DNA of 64,000 nt, from positions 3,224,001 through 3,288,000 of the forward strand of contig NZ_CP059165.1 in assembly GCF_013466425.1 (NCBI RefSeq), written 5' to 3'. The translations under genes and the position numbers were made by a program. Below, piece by piece: positions 47,833 to 59,492 of the stretch (positions are counted from its first letter, which is position 1; each line of letters starts with the position of its first letter). Origin of the DNA: Mycobacterium vicinigordonae. Its GTDB lineage: Bacteria; Actinomycetota; Actinomycetes; Mycobacteriales; Mycobacteriaceae. Under the pieces are notes generated by a model. It did not search any database, was not told the DNA's origin, and worked only from the letters and a program-made list of their open reading frames with translations.

Positions 47833-50022
47833 CTACGCGCCGGCGCGAGCTTTAAATTCCCGACGACGGCGGTGCAGGATCGGCTCGGTGTAGCCGTTAG
47901 GCTGCTGACCACCGGACAGAATGAGCTCCTGAGCAGCCAGGAAGGCGATGCTGTCGTCGAAGTTTGGCGCCATCGGAAGGTACGCCGAGTCGCCCTCGTT
48001 CTGCTTGTCCACCAGCGGCGCCATCCGTTCCAGGCTGGCACGCACGTCTTCGGCGGTGATCACGCCGTGCCGCAGCCAGTTGGCCAGCAGCTGGCTGGAG
48101 ATGCGCAGCGTCGCACGGTCCTCCATCAGCGCCACGTTGTGGATGTCGGGCACCTTCGAACAGCCCACGCCCTGGTCGATCCAGCGCACCACGTAACCGA
48201 GGATGGACTGGCAGTTGTTGTCGACCTCTTCGCGGATCTCCTCGGGCGCCCAGGCCAACTCCTTGGCCAGGGGAACGGTGAGCAGTTCCGCTATGGTGGT
48301 GCGCCGCTTGCCTTCGAGCTCCTTCTGCACCGCGAAAACGTCCACCTGGTGGTAGTGCATGGCGTGCAGCGTCGCGGCCGTCGGCGACGGCACCCACGCG
48401 GTGGTGGCGCCGGCCTTCGGCTGGCCGATCTTCTGCTCGACCATGTCAGCCATCAGCTCCGTCATCGCCCACATGCCTTTACCGATTTGGGCTTTGCCGG
48501 CGAAACCGGTGGCCAGCCCGGTGTCGACGTTGGCGTCCTCGTAGGCCTTGATCCAGGTGGTGTTCTTCATCGCACCCTTGCGGATCATCGGACCCGCCTC
48601 CATGGAAGTGTGGATCTCATCGCCGGTCCGGTCGAGGAAACCGGTGTTGATGAAGACCACGCGGTCGGCGGCGGCCTTGATGCACGCCTTGAGGTTCACC
48701 GTTGTGCGGCGCTCCTCGTCCATGATGCCGACCTTGAGGGTGGACTGCGGCAATCCCAGGACGTCTTCGACGCGGCTGAACAGCTCGCAGGTGAAGGCGA
48801 CCTCGTCGGGGCCATGCATCTTGGGCTTGACGATGTACACCGAACCGGTGCGGCTATTAACCAGCGGACCGTTGTCGTCGTTGCCCTTCAATCCGTGGAT
48901 AGCGGTCAGACCGGTGAACAGAGCGTCCTGGATACCCTCGGGGATTTCGTTCCCGTCGGCATCGACGATTGCGTCGTTGGTCATCAAGTGGCCGACGTTG
49001 CGCACGAACATCAGGCTGCGCCCGGGCAGTGTGAGTTCGCCGCTGCCGTCCGGTGTGGTGTAGGTGCGGTCGGCATTGAGCTTGCGAGTGAACGACTTGC
49101 CGTCCTTGCTGACCTCTTCGGCCAGGTCACCCTTGTTGAGCCCCAGCCAGTTGCGGTAGCCGAGCACCTTGTCGTCGGCGTCGACCGCGGCAACGGAGTC
49201 CTCGAAGTCCATGATCGTGGTGATCGCCGACTCGAGCACCACGTCCTTGATTCCGGCGGCGTCGGTCTTGCCGATCGGCGACTCGGGGTCGATCAGGATC
49301 TCGATATGCAGTCCGTTGTTAACCAGCAACACCGACCAGTTGGGGGAGCCGAGTTCGCCGCTGTAGCCGACGAACTTCTCCGGGCTGGCCAACTCGGTGG
49401 CCTGACCACCGACCTCGATCTGCAGCGCACCGTCGACAATGCTCAAGCCGCTGGCATCCGCCCAGGACCCCGACGCGAGCGGGACAGCGCCGTCCAGGAA
49501 ATTCCGGGCATAGGCGATCACCTTGTCGCCGCGCACCTTGTTGTAGCCCGAGCCCTTCTCGGCCCCGTCGTCTTCCGGGATGACGTCGGTGCCGTACAGG
49601 GCGTCGTACAGCGAACCCCAGCGTGCGTTGGCCGCATTGAGCGCGAACCGTGCGTTGAGCACCGGCACCACCAACTGCGGGCCAGCGGTCGCGGTGATCT
49701 CGTCGTCGACACCGGAGGTGGTGATGGTGAAGTCGGCCGGTTCGGGCTGCAGGTAGCCGATCTCGGTGAGGAACTGCTGGTAGGCCTCCAGGTCGAGCGG
49801 CTCAAGCACCCGCAAGCGGTGCCACTTGTCGATCTGGGCTTGCAGCTCGTCGCGGGTCGCCAGCAATTCCTGGTTACGCGGGGTGAGATCGGTCACCACC
49901 TTGTCCACACCGGCCCAGAAGCTGTCCGGGTCGATGCCCGTGCCGGGCAGGGCCTCGTTGTTCACGAAGTCGTACAAAACCCGGGCAACCCGCAGGTTGC
50001 CTGCCGACACACGCTCAGTCAT
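47833..50022 (-). CDS. glcB: Malate synthase G
   Basis: A 729-residue isoform G malate synthase orthologous to Rv1837c. It begins [27 protein letters not shown] and includes [16 protein letters not shown] and [14 protein letters not shown]. It condenses glyoxylate with acetyl-CoA to malate in the glyoxylate shunt, used during growth on fatty acids. ATG 50022 follows GGAGGAG; the frame is open further upstream to 50151 without support. The M. tuberculosis neighbours Rv1838c-Rv1840c are missing here. Confidence 0.95.
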   Translation of the reverse strand: MTERVSAGNLRVARVLYDFVNNEALPGTGIDPDSFWAGVDKVVTDLTPRNQELLATRDELQAQIDKWHRLRVLEPLDLEAYQQFLTEIGYLQPEPADFTITTSGVDDEITATAGPQLVVPVLNARFALNAANARWGSLYDALYGTDVIPEDDGAEKGSGYNKVRGDKVIAYARNFLDGAVPLASGSWADASGLSIVDGALQIEVGGQATELASPEKFVGYSGELGSPNWSVLLVNNGLHIEILIDPESPIGKTDAAGIKDVVLESAITTIMDFEDSVAAVDADDKVLGYRNWLGLNKGDLAEEVSKDGKSFTRKLNADRTYTTPDGSGELTLPGRSLMFVRNVGHLMTNDAIVDADGNEIPEGIQDALFTGLTAIHGLKGNDDNGPLVNSRTGSVYIVKPKMHGPDEVAFTCELFSRVEDVLGLPQSTLKVGIMDEERRTTVNLKACIKAAADRVVFINTGFLDRTGDEIHTSMEAGPMIRKGAMKNTTWIKAYEDANVDTGLATGFAGKAQIGKGMWAMTELMADMVEQKIGQPKAGATTAWVPSPTAATLHAMHYHQVDVFAVQKELEGKRRTTIAELLTVPLAKELAWAPEEIREEVDNNCQSILGYVVRWIDQGVGCSKVPDIHNVALMEDRATLRISSQLLANWLRHGVITAEDVRASLERMAPLVDKQNEGDSAYLPMAPNFDDSIAFLAAQELILSGGQQPNGYTEPILHRRRREFKARAGA

Positions 50023-50288
50023 CGTTCTCCTCCGTAACGGCCTTTCATGGCCCTTCATCAGCCCGCGCGCACCGTCATCGGACCCCGGATCAGCTACTGT
50101 CAGCCTACCCAGCGGTAACCTGACGAGCACCGATGATCCTAGCCCGGCCAAGCTGGGCTGCCAGGTCGCGGCGCGCTAAGAGCCGCTCCCGCGGCACATT
50201 CCGCGGGCCCCTCCAATAGCTTGGTGGCAACGAGAGCACCGGGGAATTCGTTCCCTTCGCGCTGTTCTGGTACCCGCGGCCGCTCAGA

Positions 50289-51389
50289 TCATACGGCCCG
50301 CTGATCCGACGCGGGCGCCCCGTCGCGCATGCTGCCGAGCAAGTCTTCCACCAGATCCTCGAGCGCCACCATCGCCACCACCTGGTTCCGCGCCGTGTTC
50401 TTGGCGGCGCCGTCCTCACCGTCACCGGCGGTGACCAGCGCCAGGTGGCTGTTGCTGCGACGCATCCGGGAGAGCGCTTCTGGGAGGCCGAGCAATTGCG
50501 ATACCCGTGGTAAGGGGCGCACCAGTGCAAGGTCGATCACCGTCGCGGGATCTGTTCCCAGCGCCAACACATCCTTGATGTGCAGGTAGCCGAGGTAATC
50601 CCCATCCCGGTCCACCACCGGGAAACGGGAGTAGCCGGTCTGCGCCAGCGCTTCCTCAATTGCGCCGATGGTCGGGCCCGACCCTTCAGCCGCCACCGGC
50701 ACCGTGTGGACCTTAGCCAGCGGAACAGCAACGTCGCCGACCACCCGGGTGCGCACCCGCAACGCAAGCGTCAACCGGATGTGCTCCTCCGCGTCGAGCA
50801 GACCTTCGGAGAGCGACTCGGCGATCATCTCGGACAACTCCACCGTGGAAACGGTGATATCGAGTTCGTCCTTGGGCTCTACCCCCAGCAGCCGCAGGAT
50901 GCCGTTGGCGCACTTGTTGTACAGCACGATGATCGGTCGCGCGGCCCGCACGTACGGCAGATACGCCGGGACCAGCAACATCGCAGTGCGCTCCGGGCCG
51001 GCGAGCGCAATGTTCTTGGGCACCATCTCGCCCAGCAGCACGTGCAGTGTCACCACCAGGGCCAGCGCGACCACGAACGCCAGGGTGTGCACCAGCGCGG
51101 GATAAAGCCCGGCCAAACCGAACACGGTGCTCAGCACCTCGGCCGCCGCCGGTTCGGCGATCCGGCCCAGCAGCAGCGATGACACGGTAACGCCCAGCTG
51201 CGCCCCGGCCAGCATCGCCGGCAGCTGCTCACCGGCGCGGATCACCGTCACCGCGCTGGCCCGGCCCTGTTCGGCCAGCGCCTCCAAGCGGTCCCGCCGG
51301 GCCGAGATCATGGCGAACTCGGCCCCCACAAAGAAGGCGTTGAGCGCTATCAGCAGAATCGCCAACAGCACCGCCGGCACCGGGTTCAT
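50289..51389 (-). CDS. CNNM/CBS-domain membrane protein (Rv1841c-like)
   Basis: A 366-residue protein with an N-terminal DUF21/CNNM membrane domain of about four helices ([35 protein letters not shown]) and a C-terminal pair of CBS domains ([19 protein letters not shown]). The HlyC/CorC C-terminal domain of its neighbour is missing. Homologues are linked to magnesium or cobalt efflux. Its ATG overlaps the stop of the paralogous gene upstream, making a two-gene operon that may encode a hetero-oligomer. Confidence 0.9.
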   Translation of the reverse strand: MNPVPAVLLAILLIALNAFFVGAEFAMISARRDRLEALAEQGRASAVTVIRAGEQLPAMLAGAQLGVTVSSLLLGRIAEPAAAEVLSTVFGLAGLYPALVHTLAFVVALALVVTLHVLLGEMVPKNIALAGPERTAMLLVPAYLPYVRAARPIIVLYNKCANGILRLLGVEPKDELDITVSTVELSEMIAESLSEGLLDAEEHIRLTLALRVRTRVVGDVAVPLAKVHTVPVAAEGSGPTIGAIEEALAQTGYSRFPVVDRDGDYLGYLHIKDVLALGTDPATVIDLALVRPLPRVSQLLGLPEALSRMRRSNSHLALVTAGDGEDGAAKNTARNQVVAMVALEDLVEDLLGSMRDGAPASDQRAV

Positions 51390-52741
51390 CGCGCGCTCCC
51401 GCTCGCGGCGGGTAGCTCACAGAGTTCGAGCTGGTCGATTCGACGTCCGTCCAGCTGCACCACTTTGGCCTGCCAGCGCACTGACTCGTCGGGCAGGCCG
51501 TCACGGTCGAGTGCGGGCAACTCCACGGATTCGCCAGCCACCGGGATGTGCCCGAGTTCGCGCAGCACCAGGCCGCCGATCGTCTCGTACGGCCCTTCGG
51601 GCGCCCGGTAGCCGATGGCGGTCTCCACCTCGTCGATGCGCAGCAAACCCGACACCCGCCAGCCGTTGCCGAAGCTCACCACATCCGGCGTCGCGTCGTC
51701 GTGCTCATCGCGCACGTCACCGACGATCTCCTCGATCAGGTCCTCGACGGTGACCATCCCCGCCGTGCCGCCGTATTCGTCGACAACCATCGCCGTCTGC
51801 AGGAGGTTCGCCCGGATCTGCGCCATCACCGCATCGCCGTCCAGCGTCGACGGCACCACCGCGACCGGTTTGGCGACCGTCGTCAACAGGGTGGAGGCCC
51901 GGGCGGCGGGCGCCACTTCGAAGACCTGCTTGACGTGCACGATGCCGACGGTTTCGTCGAGGTCGCCCCGCACTACCGGGAACCGGGAGAAGCCGGTGTC
52001 GGCGACGGCGGCGACGAGGTCGGCGACGGTGTCGTCGGTCTGCAGAGCGACGATCTTCGACCGGGGCGTCATCAGCTCCTCGGCCGTCAGCGCACCGAAC
52101 TGCAGCGAGCGGTGCATCAACGAAGCGGTGACGTCGTCCAGCGAACCGCGTCGCGCCGAGGTCCGTACCAGCGACACCAATTCCTGCGGTGTGCGGGCCG
52201 AACGCAGCTCCTCGGCGGGCTCGATGCCGAGTCGGCGCACGATCCAGTTGGCTGCGCCGTTCGTCAACCGGATAGCCGGGGTGAACAGCACCGAGAAACA
52301 CCACTGCGGCAGCACGACCGCGCGGGCGGTCCGCAGTGGCCGGGCCACACCCAGGTACTTGGGGACCAGCTCACCGAAAACCATCGACACCGATGTCACA
52401 ACTATCAACGCCAGAATCGCCATGATGGTGTCGGCCAGGTTGTCGGGCATTCCCAGCGCGTCGAACCACGGGTGCGGCAGGTTGGCCACCAACGGCTCGG
52501 TCAGATAACCGGTGGCCAGGGTGGTGATCGAGATACCCAGCTGTGCACCCGACAGCTGAAACGACAGTCGTCGGTGGGCGCGGCGGATGAATCGGTCGCG
52601 GCCTGAGCCGGTGCGGGCATTGGCCTCCACGGTGCTGCGGTCCAGCGCGGTCAGCGAGAATTCAGCGGCGACAAACACGGCGGTGCCGAACGTGAGCGCC
52701 AAAATAGCCAGCACGCTGAGCAAGGTGCTGGAGTGGTTCAT
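51386..52741 (-). CDS. CNNM/CBS/CorC-domain membrane protein (Rv1842c-like)
   Basis: A 451-residue paralogue of the adjacent gene. It has a CNNM membrane domain (about 1-195; [25 protein letters not shown]), two CBS domains (about 215-345; [24 protein letters not shown]) and a C-terminal CorC_HlyC domain to the end. A cation-transport role, probably Mg2+ homeostasis, is inferred from the family. ATG 52741 gives [14 protein letters not shown]; the frame extends to 52846 inside guaB1 and is not supported. It lies 7 bp after the guaB1 stop. Confidence 0.9.
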   Translation of the reverse strand: MNHSSTLLSVLAILALTFGTAVFVAAEFSLTALDRSTVEANARTGSGRDRFIRRAHRRLSFQLSGAQLGISITTLATGYLTEPLVANLPHPWFDALGMPDNLADTIMAILALIVVTSVSMVFGELVPKYLGVARPLRTARAVVLPQWCFSVLFTPAIRLTNGAANWIVRRLGIEPAEELRSARTPQELVSLVRTSARRGSLDDVTASLMHRSLQFGALTAEELMTPRSKIVALQTDDTVADLVAAVADTGFSRFPVVRGDLDETVGIVHVKQVFEVAPAARASTLLTTVAKPVAVVPSTLDGDAVMAQIRANLLQTAMVVDEYGGTAGMVTVEDLIEEIVGDVRDEHDDATPDVVSFGNGWRVSGLLRIDEVETAIGYRAPEGPYETIGGLVLRELGHIPVAGESVELPALDRDGLPDESVRWQAKVVQLDGRRIDQLELCELPAASGSAR

Positions 52742-52748
52742 CAGCCTT

Positions 52749-54185
<1,437 letters not shown>

Positions 54186-54197
54186 TCAGATAGCTCG

Positions 54198-55655
54198 CTA
54201 CGCAGGTACTTCGCTTCGGTCTCCGCTCCACAGGGTGTGGAACTTCTTGCCCGGTTCCTCGTCGGTGCGCCCGTAGGTGTGAGCGCCGAAGAAGTCGCGC
54301 AGACCCTGGGTCAGGGCGGCGGGCAACCGCTCGGTGCGCAGACCGTCGTAGTAGGACAGCGCCGACGAGAACCCCGGAATCGGGATACCCAGCCGGGTGG
54401 CAGTTACCACGACCCGGCGCCAGCCGTCTATGGCTGCTTCGATCGCGCTACGGAAGTAGGGCGCCACGATCAGCGTCGGCAGATCGGGATCGTCGTCGAA
54501 CGCTTCTTTGATCCGGTTGAGGAACTTGGCCCGGATGATGCAGCCGCCGCGCCAGATGGTGGCTAGATCACCCGGGGTGATGCCCCAGTCGTACTCGGCG
54601 CTGCCGGCCTGAATCTGGTTGAAGCCCTGCGCATAGGCGATGATCTTCGAGGCGTAGAGCGCCTGCCGGATGTCTTCGGTGAACTGAGCCGCATCGCTGG
54701 GCTTGGCGCCCAGGTCACCGGAGGCCAAGCCGGTGGTGGCTTTGCGCTGTGGCACTGAACCGGACAGTGCCCGAGCGAACACCGCCTCGGCGATGCCGGT
54801 GACCGGCACTCCCAGGTCCAGCGCGGACTTCACCGTCCACCGGCCGGTGCCTTTCTGCTCGGCTTCGTCGACGATTACGTCGACCAGCGGTTTGCCGGTC
54901 TTGGCGTCGGTCTGCCGCAACACCTTCGCGGTGATCTCGACCAGGAAGCTATCCAGGTCGCCGGAGTTCCATTCATCGAACACGTCGGCAATCTCGCCGG
55001 CGGACTTGCCGAGGGCATCGCGCAGCAGCTGGTAGGCCTCGCCGATCAGCTGCATGTCGGAGTACTCGATGCCGTTGTGCACCATCTTCACGAAGTGCCC
55101 CGCGCCGTCCGGGCCGATATGGGTGCAGCAGGGCACACCGTCGACATGGGCAGAGATCTCCTCGAGCAACGGACCCAATGACTCGTACGACTCAGCCGGG
55201 CCACCCGGCATGATCGACGGTCCGTTGAGCGCGCCTTCCTCTCCTCCGGAGATTCCGGCGCCGACGAAGTGCAGGCCGCGCTCGCGGATCGCTTTCTCCC
55301 GACGGATGGTGTCGGTATACAGAGCGTTACCGCCGTCGATGATGATGTCGCCTTCCTCCATGGCGTCGGCGAGTTCGTTGATGACGGCATCGGTCGGGTC
55401 ACCGGCCTTGACCATGATGATGACCCGACGTGGCTTTTCCAGTGCGGCAAGGAATTCCGGGATGGTCTCGCTGCGCACGAAGTTCCCGTCGGAGCCGTGC
55501 TCTTGCAGCAGCGCGTCGGTCTTGGCAACGGACCGGTTGTGCAGGGCCACGGTGTACCCGTGGCGGGCGAAGTTGCGGGCCAGGTTCGAGCCCATCACCG
55601 CCAAACCGGTGACTCCGATCTGGGCGGTCGCGGTTGACGAGTCCGACGAACTCAT
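54198..55655 (-). CDS. gnd1: 6-phosphogluconate dehydrogenase, decarboxylating
   Basis: A 485-residue enzyme of the long (dimeric) type. The N-terminal NADP site is GLAVMGSNLARNFARHGYTV; catalytic residues lie in GHFVKMVHNGIEYSDMQ; the C-terminal FGAHTYGRTD is a substrate-binding motif. It oxidises 6-phosphogluconate to ribulose 5-phosphate in the pentose phosphate pathway, giving NADPH. It is upstream of guaB1, and the two genes link ribose phosphate and purine metabolism. Confidence 0.95.
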   Translation of the reverse strand: MSSSDSSTATAQIGVTGLAVMGSNLARNFARHGYTVALHNRSVAKTDALLQEHGSDGNFVRSETIPEFLAALEKPRRVIIMVKAGDPTDAVINELADAMEEGDIIIDGGNALYTDTIRREKAIRERGLHFVGAGISGGEEGALNGPSIMPGGPAESYESLGPLLEEISAHVDGVPCCTHIGPDGAGHFVKMVHNGIEYSDMQLIGEAYQLLRDALGKSAGEIADVFDEWNSGDLDSFLVEITAKVLRQTDAKTGKPLVDVIVDEAEQKGTGRWTVKSALDLGVPVTGIAEAVFARALSGSVPQRKATTGLASGDLGAKPSDAAQFTEDIRQALYASKIIAYAQGFNQIQAGSAEYDWGITPGDLATIWRGGCIIRAKFLNRIKEAFDDDPDLPTLIVAPYFRSAIEAAIDGWRRVVVTATRLGIPIPGFSSALSYYDGLRTERLPAALTQGLRDFFGAHTYGRTDEEPGKKFHTLWSGDRSEVPA

Positions 55656-55762
55656 GTCCTGCCTCTCAGGTCTGATGAACTACCGGGCCGGGACGAATAG
55701 CCCCGCAGCTGTCGGACCCACTCTGACACAACGGACTCGTGCCTCTCGTGTCTGCCTCGGGG

Positions 55763-56713
55763 TTAAGCGCTGAGCAACCGCTGCAGTTCGGTCAGCCAGG
55801 GAACGGCGAGGGAAATGGTGGGCACCACGAATACTGCCGCAGCGGCGAGGTAGGCGGCTACCGACAGCATCAGGCTGTTTCCTCGCCCGGAGAGCCTGCG
55901 CACCCGCACCACGGTGCTGGGGCCGCCCGCGGCCAACGCACCCGATGGTGCCCGTCCGGAGGCGCAGGCCACCAAGGCCCGGGCCAGGGGAGTGCGCCCG
56001 GTGGCGCGTACCGCGGCGTCGTCGGCCAGCAATTCCACCAGTAGTTGCACCGCTCCCAGCGCGTTGCCACTGCGGACCAGCCGCGGAAACGCGGCGTGCA
56101 CCGCCGTGAAAGCCTCCAGCACCAGATCGTGCCGGGCCCGCAGGTGGGCTCGTTCGTGAGTCAGGATCGCCGTCACCTCGGTGTCGGCGAGCGTGTTAAG
56201 TGCACCTTCGCTGACTACGACGCGGCTCCGTACGCCGGGTAGGCAGTAGGCGAGGGGCTGTTCGACGTCCAGCACACGCAGGTCACGTGTCCTGGTGCAG
56301 GGCTGGGCCAGCGCCGCGTCACGCCCGACGCCGACCAGGTCGACGACCATCCGGTGCCGGGCGCGCCGGCGGCGGGTGGCTATCGCGACCCGCACCACCG
56401 CCACAACCAGGCGCACCCCGACCAGGACCGTCAGGGTGAAAACAGCCAGGTAGGCCGCCCACAGGGGCCAACCGAGGCGCCCTTCGGCGTCGAGGATTCC
56501 GGCGGTGGGTCGCCCGTCCGGACCGGGCATGAGCAGTCGGCTGGCAATCGCGATTCCGGCGCTGAATGTCGAGAGGACCGCGGCCAGGGCGATGGCCTGC
56601 CACAACACCATCGCGGCCCGGGGGGCCCGCAGCGGCCAGGAGGCGCGAGCCAGTACAGCCGGTGTCGGGCCAGCCAGCAGCACCGCAAGGATGGTGAAGG
56701 CCAGCGCAGACAC
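55763..56713 (-). CDS. M56-family membrane metalloprotease, BlaR1-like (Rv1845c-like)
   Basis: A 316-residue membrane protein. The zinc motif HERAH lies in AILTHERAHLRARHDLVLEAF, with several membrane helices around it (near 1-20, 35-60, 85-110 and 285-310). It lacks the C-terminal penicillin-binding sensor of staphylococcal BlaR1. In M. tuberculosis the orthologue is controlled by and works with BlaI in the beta-lactam response. It lies 14 bp after the blaI-like gene. Confidence 0.92.
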   Translation of the reverse strand: MSALAFTILAVLLAGPTPAVLARASWPLRAPRAAMVLWQAIALAAVLSTFSAGIAIASRLLMPGPDGRPTAGILDAEGRLGWPLWAAYLAVFTLTVLVGVRLVVAVVRVAIATRRRRARHRMVVDLVGVGRDAALAQPCTRTRDLRVLDVEQPLAYCLPGVRSRVVVSEGALNTLADTEVTAILTHERAHLRARHDLVLEAFTAVHAAFPRLVRSGNALGAVQLLVELLADDAAVRATGRTPLARALVACASGRAPSGALAAGGPSTVVRVRRLSGRGNSLMLSVAAYLAAAAVFVVPTISLAVPWLTELQRLLSA

Positions 56714-56727
56714 GCTGTCAGTCTCCC

Positions 56728-57144
56728 TCAGTCGTCGGCTGGAGGTCCAGCGGATGGCGAATTACGGTGGTTTGCTTCCAGTTCGGCAAGTGCGCGTCGC
56801 AACGCGTCAGCTTCGTCGGCTCCGACCCGTTCGACGAAATGGACCAGTGCGGCCTGTCGGCCGCCGGAGTCCTCGGCCTGCGCCAGCGCATCGACCATCA
56901 GCCCGGCAACAAGCTCGTCGCGGCCGTGTACCGGCGCGTAGCGATGCGCGCGGTCGTCGCGGAGCTGGGAAACCAGATTCTTTTTGGCCAACCGTTGCAG
57001 CACGGTCATGATCGTCGTGTAGGCCAGATCGCGACGTGTCGACAGCGCCTCGTGCACCTGGCGAACGGTCTGGGGTTCCGGCTCGGACCATAGGTGATCC
57101 ATCACTGCACGTTCCAGGTCTCCCAGCCGCGTCAGCTTGGCCAT
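56728..57144 (-). CDS. blaI: Transcriptional repressor BlaI
   Basis: A 138-residue winged-helix repressor of the Penicillinase_R family. The DNA-binding part is LGDLERAVMDHLWS, with TVRQVHEALSTRRDLAYTTIMTVLQRLAKKNLV. In M. tuberculosis BlaI represses blaC and several other genes, including its own operon, and is inactivated on beta-lactam exposure. It is followed by the M56 protease gene. A partial palindrome upstream (57184-57200) is a candidate operator. Confidence 0.94.
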   Translation of the reverse strand: MAKLTRLGDLERAVMDHLWSEPEPQTVRQVHEALSTRRDLAYTTIMTVLQRLAKKNLVSQLRDDRAHRYAPVHGRDELVAGLMVDALAQAEDSGGRQAALVHFVERVGADEADALRRALAELEANHRNSPSAGPPADD

Positions 57145-57183
57145 AGTTCATCTCCTGAGCGTTGGTATCAGCGTACTCCGGGT

Positions 57184-57200
57184 TACTACCGAGTGTCGTA
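57184..57200. promoter_or_regulatory. Candidate BlaI operator
   Basis: TACTACCGAGTGTCGTA is an imperfect palindrome (TACnAC/GTnGTA) 40 bases upstream of the blaI start. Similar TAC/GTA-type half-sites recur nearby (GTACTCC at 57172-57178, GTAGTCGTA at 57229-57237). Autoregulation of blaI is known in M. tuberculosis; the assignment here is by position and symmetry only. Confidence 0.4.
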
Positions 57201-57332
57201 CCCAGTTGCCGGTGTTGTCCCGTTCGGGTAGTCGTATCCAGGCGTTGGATCGGCACTGTGACGGTTGTCACAGCAACACCGGAAGGGCGGCCGACTAGGA
57301 GGAACACACCGGCAACCCTACCCAATACATAC

Positions 57333-57362
57333 TTGCAAAATTAGGGCAGCCTTGCCTATGCT
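57333..57362 (+). promoter_or_regulatory. IdeR-type iron box overlapping a promoter
   Basis: A -35 TTGCAA (57333-57338) and -10 TATGCT (57357-57362) are spaced 18 bp. Between and over them lies TTAGGGCAGCCTTGCCTAT (57341-57359), matching 13 of 19 positions of the IdeR consensus TTAGGTTAGGCTAACCTAA. Iron-bound IdeR would block this promoter, so the downstream RNA should rise when iron is scarce. Confidence 0.7.
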
Positions 57363-57368
57363 AAATCC

Positions 57369-57473
57369 GGTCGAGCAAATAGATGACCGCGAAGGAGTCC
57401 TGAGGGCTGCAGTGACCCCCGGTCTACTCGATCGGCGAGCCCCGTGCCATGGGTACGGGGCTCGCCTGCTTTT
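57369..57473 (+). ncRNA. mrsI: Iron-regulated small RNA, MrsI-like
   Basis: About 105 bases run from the predicted transcription start to a terminator: a 12-bp perfect stem (57434-57445 with 57455-57466, loop of 9) and TTTT at 57470-57473. The position between the Rv1846c (blaI) and Rv1847 orthologues, the IdeR-type promoter and the size match MrsI (ncRv11846) of M. tuberculosis, an sRNA that lowers expression of iron-using proteins during iron limitation. The start is inferred from the promoter and could shift by a few bases. Confidence 0.75.
57434..57473 (+). terminator. Intrinsic terminator of the MrsI-like RNA
   Basis: GGCGAGCCCCGT and ACGGGGCTCGCC pair perfectly around a 9-base loop, followed by TGCTTTT. 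It is one of the clearest intrinsic terminators in the window. It ends 54 bases before the thioesterase GTG. Confidence 0.85.
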
Positions 57474-57526
57474 CGGGTTTTCGGGGCCTTTTCGCACCGT
57501 GATCCGGATGGTGTAGACACAACAAC

Positions 57527-57943
57527 GTGTCGTCAGCGCCTGACCCGAATCGTTTCCCGGCCGATTTTCTGGCCCCATTCGACAGCGAACTCGGTTTGCG
57601 ATTCACCGAATTGAGTCCCGACGGCGCCAGGGCCGAACTCCAAGTTCAGCCCAAGCTGTTGCAGCCGATGGGCCTGGTGCACGGCGGCGTCTACTGCTCG
57701 ATGGTCGAGAGCATGGCCAGTGTGGCCGCCTACACGTGGCTGGCCGAACATGGGGGCGGCAATGTCGTCGGAGTCAACAACAACACCGATTTCCTGCGAT
57801 CCATCGGCTCGGGCACCGTGCATGGCAAAGCCGAACCCATACATCGAGGCCGCCGCCAACAGCTGTGGCAGGTCACCATCACCGACGACGACGACCGGGT
57901 GGTGGCCAGAGGTCAGGTACGCCTGCAGAATCTGGACGCCTGA
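57527..57943 (+). CDS. PaaI-family hotdog thioesterase (Rv1847-like)
   Basis: A 138-residue acyl-CoA thioesterase-like protein. It has LLQPMGLVHGGVYCSMVES, with the HGG turn of the PaaI/4HBT group, and NNNTDFLRSIGSG. Likely hydrolyses an acyl-CoA; the substrate is unknown. The GTG start has no strong ribosome site, and the gene follows the small RNA terminator, so it may have its own promoter or be read through. It ends 10 bp from the convergent ndh stop, where M. tuberculosis has the urease operon. Confidence 0.9.
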   Translation: MSSAPDPNRFPADFLAPFDSELGLRFTELSPDGARAELQVQPKLLQPMGLVHGGVYCSMVESMASVAAYTWLAEHGGGNVVGVNNNTDFLRSIGSGTVHGKAEPIHRGRRQQLWQVTITDDDDRVVARGQVRLQNLDA

Positions 57944-57953
57944 GCGCCTGAGG

Positions 57954-59345
57954 TCAGCTGGCCACCTTGTCGACTGACGCCGATCCGTGCGCTTCAGCGG
58001 CGAGTTCTGCCAGCTGTTCGATTCGCGTTCGGGCGAATGCCTGCTGTTCGGTGATGGCGAGCTGGCCCCGGTGGGTGCTCAAGAAGGTAACCGTCCATGA
58101 CAGCAGCGTGCTCACCTTGGTCTTGAACCCGACCAGGTACACCAGGTGCAGCACCAGCCAGGCCAGCCAGGCGATGAAGCCGCTGAACTCAAGCGGACCG
58201 ATCTTGGCCAGCGCAGAGAACCGAGACACCGTGGCCATCGATCCCTTGTCGAAATACTGGAACGGTTCCCGCTCGCTCGGGTCGGCACCGGCCAACTCCG
58301 ACTTGATCGTGCTGGCCACGTATTTGGCGCCCTGAATAGCGCCCTGCGCCACCCCTGGCACACCCTCAACCGCCGCCATGTCGCCGACGACGAACACGTT
58401 CGGGTGCCCCGGGATGGACAGGTCAGGCAGCACCTTGACTCGGCCGGCCCGGTCCAGTTCGACGTCGGACTGCTCGGCCAGGTCGCGACCCAACCCGCTG
58501 GCTTGGACTCCGGCCGACCACACCTTGCAGGCGGATTCGATGCGCCGCTCGGTGCCGTCGGAATCCTTGACCGTGATGCCGTTGCGGTCCACGGAGGTGA
58601 CCATCGCGCCCAGCTGGATCTCCACGCCCATCTTCTCGAGCCGGGCCGCCGCCCGTTTGCCCAGCTTCTCACCCATCGACGGCAGCACTGCCGGCGCGGC
58701 ATCGAGCAGTATCACTCGCGCTTTTGTGGAGTCGATGTGCCGGAAAGAGCCTTTCAGGGTGTGTCCAGCTAATTCGGCGATTTGCCCGGCCATCTCCACT
58801 CCGGTAGGGCCGGCGCCCACGACTGTGAAGGTCAACAACTTGGCACGGCGTTCCGGATCGCTGGACCGTTCGGCCTGCTCAAACGCGCTCAGGATCCGGC
58901 CGCGCAGTTCCAGCGCGTCGTCGATCGACTTCATCCCGGGAGCGAACTCGGCGAAATGGTCATTCCCGAAGTAGGACTGGCCGGCCCCGGCGGCGATGAT
59001 CAGGCTGTCGTAGGGCGTCTCGTAGGTGTGGCCGAGCAGTTCTGAGACGACTTTCTTGTTGGCCAGGTCGATGTGGGTGACGTTGCCCAGCAACACCTCG
59101 ACGTTGCGCTGCCGACGCAGCACCACCCGAGTAGCCGGGGCTATCTCGCCTTCGGACAGGATCCCGGTGGCAACCTGATACAGCAACGGCTGAAACAGGT
59201 GCTGGGTGGTTCGCGCGATCAGCTTGATGTCGACGTCGGCACGCTTGAGTTTCTTTGCCGCATTGAGACCGCCGAACCCCGATCCGACGATCACAACTCG
59301 ATGACGACGGGGGGTTTCAACTGTGGTTTCTTGCTCAGAACTCAT
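57954..59345 (-). CDS. ndh: Type II NADH dehydrogenase
   Basis: A 463-residue enzyme, the same length as M. tuberculosis Ndh (Rv1854c). The FAD site is VVIVGSGFGGLNAAKKL and the NADH site FTVVGAGPTGVEMAGQIAEL; the C-terminal helix near 385-405 (GFIAWLAWLVLHLVYLVGF) anchors it to the membrane. It transfers electrons from NADH to menaquinone without proton pumping. ATG 59345 follows AGGAGCAGCG; an extended frame to 59462 is unlikely. Confidence 0.96.
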   Translation of the reverse strand: MSSEQETTVETPRRHRVVIVGSGFGGLNAAKKLKRADVDIKLIARTTQHLFQPLLYQVATGILSEGEIAPATRVVLRRQRNVEVLLGNVTHIDLANKKVVSELLGHTYETPYDSLIIAAGAGQSYFGNDHFAEFAPGMKSIDDALELRGRILSAFEQAERSSDPERRAKLLTFTVVGAGPTGVEMAGQIAELAGHTLKGSFRHIDSTKARVILLDAAPAVLPSMGEKLGKRAAARLEKMGVEIQLGAMVTSVDRNGITVKDSDGTERRIESACKVWSAGVQASGLGRDLAEQSDVELDRAGRVKVLPDLSIPGHPNVFVVGDMAAVEGVPGVAQGAIQGAKYVASTIKSELAGADPSEREPFQYFDKGSMATVSRFSALAKIGPLEFSGFIAWLAWLVLHLVYLVGFKTKVSTLLSWTVTFLSTHRGQLAITEQQAFARTRIEQLAELAAEAHGSASVDKVAS

Positions 59346-59492
59346 TGTGCGCTGCTCCTGACTGGGTCTCCTTGGGCGGGCGACTACAGTTAGCCATCGA
59401 CCATTCCAAGCGTAGTCAACCGACTCCAACAAACCCAACTGCGAGCCTGTGCCCTTTGACACAGTCAGCGAAATACGCGTGTGCCGATACGG

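Larger units (their letters stand above)
57145..57526. other. Divergent blaI-thioesterase intergenic region with small RNA
   Basis: 382 bases without a protein gene. From left to right it holds a candidate BlaI operator, an IdeR-like box overlapping a promoter, a small RNA ending in a strong terminator, and the thioesterase leader. Confidence 0.75.

Noticed and set aside
57265..57516. An 83-codon forward frame upstream of the thioesterase gene
   Set aside because: It runs through the IdeR-like promoter and the MrsI-like RNA with its terminator; no protein features.
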